Source: Rhyzopertha dominica
Lineage: Eukaryota; Arthropoda; Insecta; Coleoptera; Bostrichidae
Reading direction: 5' to 3'
Length of the DNA stretch: 64,000 nucleotides
Assembly (NCBI GenBank): GCA_025024175.1
Contig: QCXZ01000075.1
Span: 5,580,001-5,644,000 of the forward strand
Both the position numbers and the translations under genes were made by a program. The notes under the pieces were generated by a model. That model ran no database searches, was not told the DNA's origin, and saw only the letters and a list, made by a program, of their open reading frames with translations. Positions 1 to 10,130 of the stretch are shown piece by piece; positions within the stretch are counted from its first letter, which is position 1; each line of letters starts with the position of its first letter.

Positions 1-742
1 TTCTTTAACTTTATTCTCATAATCTGTTCTATCTAAAATTACTGTGGATGAACCTTTATCTGCTCTAGTAACTATCATGGACTTATCTGTATTCAAATTC
101 TTAAGGGCCTTCATTTCCTCAGATGTCACATTAGGTTAGGGCGTACGTGCATTTCTAATGGCGTGGCATACATCCATCCTAATCTTATCCGCTTGATCTT
201 TGGGAAGCAGTCTTATACAGGATTCCACAGATGACATTATCTCCACTTTTGGAATTGTCCGTGGCGTTACAGCAAAGTTCATCCCCTTCGCTAAAATGTT
301 TACAGCAGCATCTGAGACTTTCTTTCTTTTTTGACAGGTATCACAGTGTTGTTGATGTTAGTTTTAACCATGTTATATGATTTAAGCTTATTGTGTTTAA
401 TGGTAATGAATTTCTCAAATTTAAGTGTTTTGTTCCTTGACCTTGTTAAAGCCTTGTTTGTATACTTTTCGTGTCAACTTTATTATGTCTTCAAAATCCT
501 GATAAAAAAGGTTGCGGGATAGAATTTGCAATGTTGTGTTTGTCTTCATCTAAGAAACCAAGTTGTCTACGTATGTCGTGTATGCGTTCCCTAATCAAAG
601 CATATTTAGTTTGAAGCATAATTTTATTTGACTACTTATAATGAAACTCCATTTTTCTTAAAAAAATACGTAAACTCTTCTTATAGCAGTTAAGTTTTGG
701 ATCAGTTTTAATTTTCTTATGTAATTCTTCAATTGTCAGTAC
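1..742 (-). pseudogene. Penelope-like element fragment, N-terminal part of the reverse transcriptase protein
   Basis: The reverse complement reads through a typical PLE N-terminal region. From about 530 down to 1 it contains a segment ending SVESCIRLLPKDQADKIR, then HAIRNARTP, one stop, PNVTSEEMKALKNL, and finally the conserved RADKGSSTVILDRTDYE block that opens the RT domain. The ADKG motif is diagnostic of PLE reverse transcriptases. The rest of the RT lies off the left edge of the window. The frame has a stop at about position 141 and a frameshift near 470, so it is dead. Upstream in the same frame (about 545-742, with one stop) lies an unrelated-looking basic segment, KKSLRIFLRKMEFHYK, that resembles the N-terminal arm of IS630/Tc1 DDE transposases. 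That part is inference. The PLE identity is well supported by the motif order. Confidence 0.8.
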
Positions 743-839
743 AAAATTAATTTTGTGTGCCTCATAAATCATTCAAAATAATTAATTCATCAATTGTCGG
801 TCCTTAACACTAGTTAACCTGCGTAGGTGTAAAGTATCC

Positions 840-1390
840 TTTGTGATTTTCGCTGAACATCCAGCATAATTGTCGCCCTCCGTCTCACCACAAGGACATC
901 TGAAAATTCCGCCCCACTTTCAGCCTTTGTGTTTTGTTACCCATCTCCGGTTTACGTCATCCACCGCAGCCTAAGTTCGAGCTTCCGATTGTGCTCGTAC
1001 TTCACGGGCTTCGTTGATTGTTTCTTTTTCTGCTTGTGCGCGATTAAAAGGTTCTAAATTAATTCCAGGCTAACCGGAAAAAGCTACTCGGACGGAGCAC
1101 CCAGGGGAGCAATTTGCTGGCGGGGGCAGCGTTCTCTCATTAAGTCGCTGCATAGGCAATCCATTATGGATGATAGAAGTTTATTTTACGCGGTTCTATT
1201 AGAAAGACGGATCTCTTGTTGGGGTGTGCCGCAATGGCTTTTTTGCGGACCGGAGCGCTAGCAACTACTGGTCTTATGCAAAAGAGATTAATTTAACTTT
1301 TGCATAATCAAGGTTTTTGTAACTTTTAGAAATCCTTCTATAATTGGTAACACTATTTTCTGGTTATAACATTATGCGAGTTGAACACTA
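840..1390. other. Mixed-composition segment, no gene recognised
   Basis: This stretch is clearly less AT-rich than its surroundings, with several GGCGGG/CCGCC-type words around 1080-1260. I see no uninterrupted reading frame and no domain. It lies directly upstream of the BEL-like leader at 1390 and could be part of an old LTR retrotransposon, but nothing in it proves that. Confidence 0.3.
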
Positions 1391-1690
1391 GGTACTTTCG
1401 TTTCGCCGTCGGAAAGGACGTACAGAACATTATTGTAAAGATACAAATTATAGAAGTTAAATGAGAGTGAAGTTTCTATTTTTCTGGCTCAGAATTTGCT
1501 ACAATTGCAGCATCACGTTGTGATAACACTACTGGTTATCTCAGGATTCCCACGTTTTGGGTCTTGTAACTCCTCCGGCTCTACTACGGGGTTGACAACG
1601 GAATTCGACAAGCTGTTATCAGCTGGGGACTGTAGACTGATATTTTGCTGGTTGGCAGGCATCTAAACAATTTAGAATTTTGTTTATAAC
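1390..1690 (+). mobile_element. Probable BEL/Pao-type LTR and leader fragment (copy 1)
   Basis: The segment shares a diverged series of words with 5788-5935: TTCGCCGTCGGAAAG, then ATTGTAA.GATACAA, then CTGGTTATCTC, then a CCCAC.TTTTGG word. The last word, followed by GTCTTGTAACTCCTCCGGCT, resembles the leader just downstream of 5' LTRs in insect BEL/Pao elements (TTTGGTCCTTCG...CCGGAT). No gag frame follows. The two-copy relationship is seen in the sequence. The BEL assignment is inference from the leader motif. Confidence 0.4.
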
Positions 1691-1797
1691 AAATACATAA
1701 TAAATATACATTTATGAGTATAAACAAAACATGCAGAATGATTTTGTTTACATTCGTTTGGTTGGAGTTTACAGGAAAGTAATTAACTTTAACTAAT

Positions 1798-2024
1798 TCA
1801 ATTAGGTAGCTGATTGAACGCATGTACTTTGTCTCACTTGATTTATCAGATAACTCTGACGATCGTTTCGACCAAAACGGTCATTGTCAACGAGATAAAA
1901 GCGTTATACTAAACTCAGATGCGCAGAATTTTATTTACGTTACGTTTTACAGGGGTTGTAAAGTACAGTTGTAAAATCTATCGCCAGGGTTTTGAAAGCC
2001 AACTTTATAATTTCGGCAATATCA
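1798..2024 (+). repeat. Left arm of PLE inverted repeat
   Basis: Starting at TCAATTAGGTAGC and ending at CGGCAATATCA, this arm matches the reverse complement of 4079-4320 over its whole length, with scattered substitutions and an 11-15 bp insertion in the right arm (near 4291-4302). The arms share the blocks GATAACTCTGACGATCGTTT and GACCAAAACGGTCATTGTC. The start of the PLE open frame (1919) lies inside this arm. Confidence 0.85.
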
Positions 2025-4098
2025 TCGATTTGGAAATCAGAAAGTGGCACACACGTCAGCAAAACCTGGGTGAGCATTTAAAATTAATTCATACAGAATT
2101 GCATAAAAAACTGCATAACATAATGTTTGATGAGATAACTAATGATATCTACAGAGATGTTCAAATACTAGTTTATAAACAATATGTCACTCAATTTAAG
2201 AAATTAAAAAATCTGCGGACTCATCAAACAGAAAATAGAGTTAAAATCAAGGCAGTTAATCCCCAGTGTAAATTTCAATTCAGTGATCGTCTAGTAAACC
2301 TTACGAATACAAATTTTACACAGGCACAACAAAAATTATTAAATAAAGGTCTAAAATATAACCCAAATTTTCCAGTATCTGAAAAAGAATTTGAAACATT
2401 AGGTATAAATACAGAATTGGCCTTGGACAAAGTAACAAATGAGGATATGAAAAACGAAAAATACACGCGTGCGGATATGATAACAAACAAATACAAACAA
2501 AATTACCATTCATACAAAAAAGAAATCAAATTAATAAAAAGCATAAAACAAATATGTACAGAAAATTCACTAACTATTTGTAAGGCGGATAAAGGCAATA
2601 CTATCGTCACTTTAAAAATAGATGAGCATCAGACTAAACTAAATAATTTATTAAACGCAAACATCTTATCCAAACTTAATTCAGTACCAAAAGATGTCAC
2701 TAGCATTTTAAAATCTTCAGAACACTTGATATCAAACGAAGAAAAGTACAAATTAAAAATAATGAACCCCCGAGCTCCAATTCTATATGGCCTGCCAAAA
2801 ATTCACAAAAATGGAATACCTTTGAGACCGGTTGTTTCCTGCGTTAATGTTCCATTGTATAAATTATGCAAATTCGCCAACAACATTTTGACACAATCAA
2901 TTGAATGCCAGTCCAAATACAGCGTGAATAATCCGTAGGTTTCGCGAACAAGGTAAAAGAATTATCAATACCAAATAACGCTATTTTTGTGTCCTTTGAT
3001 GTGTCTAATCTTTTCGCTTCTATCCCCCTAAATGAACTTTTAACAGTCCTTAAAAATAAAATAGAGAACTGCCACCTGTCAAACACAGAAAAAACTGAAC
3101 TACTGAATATTGTGGAAATTTGCATAGATCAAAGTTATTTTACGTTCAATGACACATTCTACAAGCAAGACGATGCAAAGAAAAATGAAATTATTAAAAT
3201 GTATTATTCTGGACTAGATATGTTGATGATATTTTTTTTTGTATGTGGACGGAAACAATATAATAAATAAGAAGATTCAATTTACCCTAGAAAAACAAAA
3301 GGATGGAGTTCTTCATTTTCTCGACTTATCAATGTCGGTAAAAAACAGTAAAATTGACTTTGAAATTTATAGAAAACCAACACAGTCAGATGTTATAATC
3401 CCGGCTTCTTCAAATCAACCATTACCGATTAAGCATTCCGTGTTTTATAGTTTAATAAACAGACAAATAAATATACCACTTAGAAAAAAAAAAGATTCGA
3501 AAAAGAATTGACGACAATTAAACAAATAGCCTTTAACAATGGATAAGACATAAAAATTGTGACCAAATATGTACTTAAAATGCAATATAAAATTAGAATA
3601 CAAAGAATGCTGTACAATGCTAACATCAATGAAAAAGAACATATTTTTGCCGAAGTAAATTATGTCAAAGGAGTTAGTGTTTGTGTTAAAAATAGGCTGA
3701 ATAGACTCGGAATAAAAGCAATAGAGGTTAATACTTGCAATTTGGGAGATTTTCTAGTTAACAATAACCCAGAATCCAATAAATTAAACAAAAACAGCAT
3801 TTACCAAATAAAATGCATGCAGTGTGACACGATATACATAGGACAATCAGGTAGAGCTATTAAAAACAGAATTAAAGAACATGTTGCAAATATAAATTCA
3901 AACAAAAGCACAACAGGTTTTGCTGACCATTGCATAAGAAAAAACCATCACTTAGCTGGAAACGACGTCAAAGTTTTACATTGCGAAAGGAAAGGTAAAA
4001 AACTACACCTTTTAGCTCAGCATCAGAAAAAACATTTGGCAAATACACAAATAGAAATTCCCACGTCTAGTACGCCTTTGATATTGCCGAAATTATAA
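1919..4098 (+). pseudogene. PLE polyprotein (RT plus GIY-YIG endonuclease), frameshifted
   Basis: Four consecutive plus-strand frames together give a PLE protein. Frame 1919-2938 holds the N-terminal domain, the CKADKGNTIVTLKIDE block and the finger region LYGLPKIHKNGIPLRPVVS, and stops at NNP. Frame 2989-3270 starts with RT motif A, FVSFDVSNLFASIPLNE. The sequence then goes abruptly from FYKQDD to the catalytic RYVDDIFFVC, so the usual GLPMGSPLSP-type motif B is missing, apparently deleted. Frame 3239-3511 carries the thumb (LHFLDLSMSVKNSKIDFEIY, YRKPTQSD). Frame 3559-4098 ends in a GIY-YIG domain: IYQIKCMQCDTIYIGQSGRA, then KNRIKEHV, then FADHCIRKNHH. Stops, frameshifts and loss of motif B mean no active enzyme. 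Identification is firm. Confidence 0.9.
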
Positions 4099-4320
4099 AG
4101 CCGGCCTTCAAAACCCAGGCGAGAGCTTTTACAACAGTACTTTACAACCCCTGTAGAAAATGGGACGTAAACAAAATTCTGCACATCTGAGTTTAGTGTA
4201 ACGCTGTTATCTCTTTGACAATGACCGTTTTGGTCGAAACGATCGTCAGAGTTATCTGATAAATCAAGTGAGACAAAGTACATACGTCCAATCAGCTTGT
4301 TTACAAGCTACCTAATTGAT
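4079..4320 (-). repeat. Right arm of PLE inverted repeat
   Basis: Reverse complement of 1798-2024 with substitutions and one small insertion. Because the PLE frame begins inside the left arm, the right arm shows a shadow frame on the minus strand with similar residues (GVVKYCCKSSRLGFEGRLYN). That shadow should not be taken as a gene. Confidence 0.85.
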
Positions 4321-4830
4321 TCAGGATATTTCACAATGAATGCACCTTTGAATCCATTCAACATATTTAACTAATTGTTGCCTTTGGGCCTCTAACATAC
4401 TTCTAATGTTATTAACATCATCTAAATTACCATCTTCAATTTTTAATGGTTCAAAGTTTGTGTGATCCTTAAGTTTCCTAAATAATAAATCTAAATGTGG
4501 TAACTCAAGCTTCTTAAATATTGGTTAAAAGTTTTGAAAAGTTCTTAAGGTAAGGTCTTCTAATCTCTCTTTACACTAATTGTTTAGTTCAGGCATATAA
4601 CTACCATTTAGCGGAACGTTTTCCTCATTCTGTTCACATTTCTGAACCATCCACTCGTTCTTCTCAAGTTCTTGGGTCTTGATGCCATCTAATTTGACCG
4701 GAACTTGCGGGCAATTTGTTATTTTTTCTTGAATGATGCAGCATTTGAAGTTTGCAGGTGGCGAAGCAAATAAATTCTTCTGAGATTACTTTATTGCATC
4801 TTGTGTCCATGAAGGCGTAAGTGTGCTCAT
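4321..4830 (-). pseudogene. Unidentified 170-codon reading frame with three internal stops, possible retrocopy
   Basis: On the minus strand an ATG at 4830 opens a frame that stays in phase for 170 codons to a TGA at 4321, with three internal stops. It begins MSTLTPSWTQDAIK and contains NLFASPPANFKCCIIQEKI, QELEKNEWMVQKCEQNEEN, KLELPHLDLLFRKLKDHTNF and SMLEAQRQQLVKYVEWIQ. The composition (mixed charge, coiled-coil-like tail, no membrane segment) looks like a cytosolic or nuclear host protein rather than a transposon product, and no intron-like interruption is visible. I do not recognise the family. Its final codon sits immediately beside the right end of the PLE at 4320. A processed pseudogene is the favoured reading. 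A fragment of an unknown element is the alternative. Confidence 0.5.
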
Positions 4831-5570
4831 TATAGGTATTATGAGAAAGGAATTATAGCTTTGTAGGTATTGCCAACTGAAGGTGTGGACAAGGAATATA
4901 AATGATAATTATTATAATTTTCAAAAATACTACGGGAACTTCTAAGATAAACACGACCTGATTGAATTTACTGTAACATATAATTTCTGTATTTTTTCCA
5001 AACAATAAGATATTACTCGTATTTGTGTTTAGTTTATAGGGTAGTTTAATTTCAAATAGCTAGAAGCTACTTCTATTCTTATAACTATCATGATATTTGG
5101 ACGCTGTGGTAAACTGCGATATAATAATTTCGAACTGAAAATAATTATATATTTTGATATATCTAATTTTAAAAGTGCTGCTCTGTGTTTGAATATGTCA
5201 GTTGATTTCTGTATCAGTGTCATTTGAGCATTCATTAAATTTTTAATTTTGACGTGGTTTTCTGACAAAGCATCGATGGCTGTATCGTACCTTTCGCCAT
5301 CGTTTCCATCAAGATTGCCTGTGATAAATTATAAAACAAAACCCAACCCATTAATAAGACCTTTATTTGTTCTTTTACTTTGCCTAGGAATTAGCTGATC
5401 AATTTGATTGAGAATTTTGCTTGTTTCAATAAGATGGTACGAACTATACAATTTTGTTGATTCTACATCTGCTCTGGTGTTGCAAAGGATAAATGTTAAT
5501 GTTCTGACCGCTTGGATTATCTCCACTTGATTTTCGTTCTTGTTCTTTTCTTAACGTAGTGCCTATAGGT
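4831..5570. other. AT-rich DNA, no gene seen
   Basis: Only short chance reading frames occur here (for example minus-strand frames at 5029-5268 and 5329-5526), without domains or repeats that I recognise. Confidence 0.5.
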
Positions 5571-5960
5571 TCGAACAATGTATGTTCTTTCCCCACTTCT
5601 TCGTAGTCTCGACCGTTTTAGCGATTTTTCTGCTCCACCGGGCCTCTCCAAGGATCGATGACGCTTGTTCTACCCTTGGCTGTACTTTCCCGGGTCCTTT
5701 TTCGTCTTTTCTGGATCGAAGTTCGAACAGGCCACGAACCGATATGCCCTCGATTACAGCACTCTTTGCAATCCTACTGACTGCGCCACTTTCGTTCGCC
5801 GTCGGAAAGACGTATATTAAAAAAGAATCCGAAATTACTCGTACAGGGCTTTATTGTAAGAATACAAGTTAGTGACTGTTAGACACTCTGGTTATCTCTA
5901 GATCCCTACATTTTGGTTTTTGTGTTCACTAATTATTACTGATTGGAGAGTCAGTAATAT
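5570..5960 (+). mobile_element. Probable BEL/Pao-type LTR fragment (copy 2)
   Basis: It shares the TTCGCCGTCGGAAAG, ATTGTAAGAATACAA and CTGGTTATCTC words in the same order as 1390-1590, and ends in CCCTACATTTTGGTTTTTG, the counterpart of the BEL-like leader motif. The upstream part (5580-5790) is relatively GC-rich and resembles LTR sequence. No gag follows, so it may be a solo LTR or a 5' remnant. The element family is inference. Confidence 0.4.
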
Positions 5961-6840
5961 AATTTTGAATAACTGAAGACGGTTCCTAAAAAACTTGCAT
6001 TTCCTACACCTGTGCAGGATATGCAATATCTAGTATCACGGTCTAAAGTAGGTACGATCATCATCTGTATCACTTGACTCCGACTTTTTATATCTATAAA
6101 TAATTAGTTAGAGTTTACTACAAATAAGGAGATCCATTAGTCAAAGCAGTTTTATGTCATTTTCTGGAGTAATTTGCTTACATTTTTCAAAAAATTTCTC
6201 AACTGCACCTCCTATACATAATGCAGTAGTTGAAGATGAACCTTAGCCTTAGGGTCTCTTTAAAATGACAATGTCGTCAACCGTAACACAATGTACACAC
6301 TTCGATTTCAAATGGAATTTTTAGGTACAAAAGCACTTAGTTTATGTTTTTATCCCGTAGGCAACCAATAAAGTGGTAGAAGCAAGCTGCTTCAGACTCA
6401 TTTTATGGAAGTATTATTCGAAATAAAGTAAAAGATAGCTTTAAAACAATGGTGGGTTATAAACTGTGAAGAGCAACATCAAACAAAACAAGTGATTTCC
6501 TTTAAAAATGCAGTTTTCTGTATGTTTTTGGAGTATGCGCTAGTAACTGAAACAGCTGTAATAGTGTATTACAAACCTAAGAAAGTAGTGCATTGTTTCA
6601 GCTTCCAGATGTTGTTAAAGGTTTCAACTACATCTCAGCCAATAAAATATCTCGGCGGAACCGTTTTTAATGAAATTATAAATTAGACAAGACATAGGTG
6701 TCATAAGAAAACTTATAATGGGAGTTGTAGCCCCCATTTTTTGGTTGCATAATATGAATCTGTATGAAAATAATAGACCCGTGTTTTTGTTTATTTTTCG
6801 CAAAGGGCTTAGTTTGTTAGTCTAAATGTTAATGACCTTT
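5960..6840. other. AT-rich DNA, no gene seen
   Basis: No reading frame with recognisable domains and no repeat detected by eye. Confidence 0.5.
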
Positions 6841-6960
6841 CAAGATCGAACCGATAGTCAGCTGATGACCTGGCGAGGACATTCAATGACTCCTTAACTC
6901 TACTGAAGATGACAGCTTAGCTGCCGAAACACGTATTTAGGCTCTCTCATTGTGGTTTTT
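6841..6960 (+). repeat. PLE-type 3' tail with CTGAAGA...GAAAC module
   Basis: At 6903-6930 the sequence CTGAAGATGACAGC, a short loop and GCTGCCGAAAC forms a small hairpin framed by CTGANGA and GAAA. Such modules occur in the terminal repeats of many PLEs, some of which encode hammerhead ribozymes. Here the helix next to the core is mismatched, so ribozyme activity is doubtful. No PLE coding sequence adjoins it, so this is a stranded tail. Confidence 0.4.
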
Positions 6961-7429
6961 CCATTATAGTTTGATTACACTCAGTTCTTATTTTATTTAA
7001 ATCATTTCATTTGATGAATGCCTGCATTTATAAAACAGAGATCTTTGTGAGTAATTTATTTCTCATACACTTTAAAAAGATGGGAATGTCATAACAATAT
7101 CTCACTAAAAAGCAATTTCTGGATTCAACTTCAGAATGACTACTTTCGGATTCTGCTACATATTCCTACATCTAGATTTTGTAACACTGCTTTGCTGCCT
7201 TGAAATCTAGATATCCAAATAAACTTCAAGCAAAAAAAGTACTCGCAAGGGCATATTAGCCATTCTTCCTTAGGTGATTTCTAATTTAAATGAAATTATA
7301 TGAAAAAGAAATCTACTAAACATAGCTTATTTCTTATTAGGCTAAATGACTCACCACAATTTGAGAAGTGCTGACCTAAACCACATCAATCATTATTAGT
7401 CTAATAAATCTAATCATAAAGCTCCGTCG

Positions 7430-7760
7430 GTGAGAAAGACCGCACCCTCCTAATTAGTGGACTAGACAAGAGCAGGTGTAACACGTATTTTAGCTCCAAT
7501 TTCCCCATTATCCTTTTCCCTTACTTTTTGTCCAACTCATTTAACAACGCGAAACGTTTTTCCATCGATTCGGGTTCGCAGGCTGTTAACGAGTTGGAAA
7601 ACGCGTCTAGGCACTCTGAAACAAGCACTGCGGAATTCGAACGGCGAATTTTATTTGCAAACACGACGCGGACTCCGGGGTAAAGCGAACTATGTGACTA
7701 CGTGCTCAATATATGCTTCTTTAAAGTGGAATCGGAAAAGGTTCACTTTGGACGACCTTA
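7430..7760. other. Balanced-composition segment, no gene recognised
   Basis: The base composition is near balanced, with many CG dinucleotides (AACGCGAAACG, TTCGAACGGCGAATT, ACGACGCGGACTCC), in sharp contrast to its AT-rich flanks. There is no long frame and no repeat relation elsewhere in the window. It may be conserved host non-coding DNA, but this cannot be shown from one sequence. Confidence 0.3.
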
Positions 7761-7843
7761 TTACTACATTATAAGGAACAGTTCTTGTTCACCTGCAATT
7801 TTCCTATTCAGCAAATTTTTGAACATACTTCCTAAGAAAGTTT

Positions 7844-8098
7844 ATGCACAGATACGTCAAATTTAATTTTTACAAAGCCAATTTTGAAGGCCTATATGTA
7901 GCATTATCTGAAGTCAACTGGACATCTATTGAACAAATGGATGACATGAACATAGCTTGTGAAAATTTTTACGCCGTTCTGTATGACCTCTTTAATATAT
8001 ATGTTCCAAAGAAAAATATGTCATCGAAAAAATCTAACTATCCTACTCGGTTCACTAGAGCTCAAATTAAATTAATAAATACAAAAAATAAACAGTGA
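7844..8098 (+). pseudogene. LINE fragment between endonuclease and reverse transcriptase domains
   Basis: The 84-codon frame reads NFYKANFEGLYVALSEVNW, then CENFYAVLYDLFNIYVPKK, then YPTRFTRAQIKLINTKNK. This pattern (nF..ady..l...l...dW, a YD.f...vP segment, then P.W....i.l...K) is the linker between the apurinic-like endonuclease and the RT of Jockey/CR1-group LINEs. Neither flanking domain is present, so this is a short relic. The subfamily cannot be set. It may belong with the minus-strand LINE starting 0.8 kb downstream, but they lie in opposite orientation. Confidence 0.6.
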
Positions 8099-8860
8099 CC
8101 TTGTTCTTAACCGCCTTTTTTGCACTTCTCATAAATTGTTTACCACTAATTTCAGTTGAAACTTGCAAACAATTTCATTTCTCCTGAAGCAGTAGCCTAC
8201 TATGACCTTTTAATCTTAAAGGTTTTTTAATTTCGCTGGTTACCAAGGATATTTTAGAAAACGACTTATTTGATAACAAAAATGGCATGTATGAAATCAA
8301 ATGTTAAGGTTGTAATGTTTGCTGCATAGGCTGTAGTTGCCGCATTTTCAATCAGACTAATTGAACACAAATATTTTACAGCAAAAAATATTATTTAACA
8401 CGATTTTCAAAACAGTGTACAGAATTTAACAACACATATAACGAAAATAATTTTATGATTTTACATAGCATACAAAAAGGTATATCTCCAAAGACCAGTT
8501 GGAATTTCCGAATACCTTCCTAAATGCGGCTATCAAATGCAAAATACACCTAAACACAAGTATAAATTATCACCCTTTATGATAAGCATCAGTTTTGTCT
8601 ACAAACTCTTTGACAGAATCCTGAAATATATTGTACGTGTAAGAGTATTTTACTTAATATAGATTTTGAAACATACCAAGTGTTATTTTTTACCAATAGT
8701 TTGAAAAATGTTTGATTTGTCTCCGTCATAACGTTTAGTTGAAATTATTAAATAAAATTATAAGATATACCTAAATACATATTATGTTTTTTTCACAGCT
8801 AACACTTACAAAAGGTCTTTTTGGCGACAATATTTTATTATTTCCAGAAAAAAAAGGAAG
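8099..8860. other. AT-rich DNA, no gene seen
   Basis: This could include degraded LINE sequence continuing from 8098, but I see no motif that supports it. Confidence 0.4.
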
Positions 8861-8862
8861 TA

Positions 8863-8893
<31 letters not shown>
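8861..8893. repeat. (AAT)n microsatellite at a LINE 3' end
   Basis: About ten AAT units. Because the adjoining LINE runs on the minus strand and its coding region ends just to the right, this trinucleotide tract is positioned as the element's 3' tail. Confidence 0.8.
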
Positions 8894-8896
<3 letters not shown>

Positions 8897-10130
8897 TGCA
8901 TTTATTACCCAACAGAAATTTCCATTTACAGGATAAAATAGAAAATCAATATTTTTAGTAAATACATAACACACACTATAATATAATATACTACCGCTCG
9001 GTTACCACAAACAACAATAGCTCTTTCAGACTATCACAATGAATGTAACAATGTCTAGATATACTATTAAAGTTTTTCGACATAACAAAAACAGGCGAAT
9101 TAACAAGCACATTGGTTCTAGCATTTGAACAATAAAAAGTGCCATCCTCCCGGGAACCAAGCCTAGGTACTTCTTATATTAAATAATGCCAACAAAGAAG
9201 GACAGCCAACATCACCACGAAATACTTTAAATAAAAATGTTAAACTAGTGCGTATCCTTCTAGCTTGCAGAGATCTAACATCAAACCTTTGCAACAAGAG
9301 TGTATGATTATATCCTCTATGCGGATAATAATTATCTACTCGATACGACAAAAACTAGAAATTTGATAAACTCTGAATTTTCTCAGTTTGGTTTATGTGC
9401 ACTTGATAATGAGGATACCATATCCTGCAGTAATCCAACTTGGAACGAACAAAAGTAAAATATAAAGATTTCATTACACTAATATTATTAAACGATGCTG
9501 AGTTGCGAATACTAAAACCTAGAGCTTTATAGGCAGCTTTTACCGTTGAGTCTATGTGACCAGTAAAAGATAATTTACAATCATAACTCACACCAAGATC
9601 TTTAACGCTGTTAACGCTGTAGTAGCGCACAAACTCGACTGCTTCAATTGTATAATTAAATATTAAAGGGTAAAAGTGCAGACCTTACACTTGTCAATAT
9701 TAAGGGGCAATCTATTCATAACATACCATCTAGCTACACGATTAACCTGCCCTTGCAATACTAAACAGTCATCCTCGCCGGATACCTCAGAAAATATATT
9801 TAGGTCATCCGCAAAAAAAAAACAAATGATTAGATTCTAATGAAAGTGATAGATCATTTATAAACAAAATAAACAGCAATGGCCCCAAGTTAGACCCCTG
9901 AGGAACTCCGGAGGTCGCTAAAAAGTTGCATGATTTAAAACCGTTATATGTAATATATAATTTACGTTGAGTGAGATACGATTTTACTAGTTGAACGAGA
10001 TAAGTAGTAAGTGCTTTGCAAATAAAATATTTTATTATGATATAGCAGTTCATTCTTCTGTGTGTAATGCTGCTTCGTTGCGAAAAGTATCGATTGGAAA
10101 CAGTCAACAAACTTTTTGGCTGCAATTCCT
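8894..10130 (-). pseudogene. Jockey/CR1-group LINE, 3' half with reverse transcriptase
   Basis: Minus-strand frames, in order, give LVQLVKSYLTQRKLYI, the RT motif SGVPQGSNLGPLLFILFIND (9805-10125), the catalytic FADDLNIFSE (about 9800), then LQGQVNRVARWYVMN and LPLNIDKCKV. Next come the thumb-like VKDLGVSYDCKLSFTGHID and SKLDYCRIWYPHY (9355-9630), and a C-terminal piece FDVRSLQARRIRTSLTFLF (9163-9351). This is the standard LINE RT order, 5' truncated near 10.05-10.13 kb, with frameshifts between segments and a stop after about 9660. The 3' untranslated part runs to the AAT tail at 8893. The identity as a non-LTR RT is firm. The clade is less certain. Confidence 0.85.

Larger units (their letters stand above)
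1798..4320 (+). mobile_element. Penelope-like retroelement with inverted terminal repeats
   Basis: A 2.5 kb element bounded by inverted repeats (1798-2024 and 4079-4320), with a PLE coding region between them: N-terminal domain, RT, then a GIY-YIG endonuclease at the C-terminus. PLEs are retroelements with telomerase-related RTs and GIY-YIG nucleases, and often carry terminal repeats in direct or inverted arrangement. No convincing target duplication could be found. The right end touches the stop codon of a minus-strand pseudogene at 4321. Several frameshifts make this copy inactive. Confidence 0.85.

Noticed and set aside
4023..4283. 86-codon minus-strand frame similar to the start of the PLE frame
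   Set aside because: It arises because the right inverted repeat copies the region where the PLE frame begins. It is not an independent gene.
8771..8974. Minus-strand frame with a poly-leucine stretch
   Set aside because: The leucine run is the translated AAT microsatellite at the LINE 3' end.
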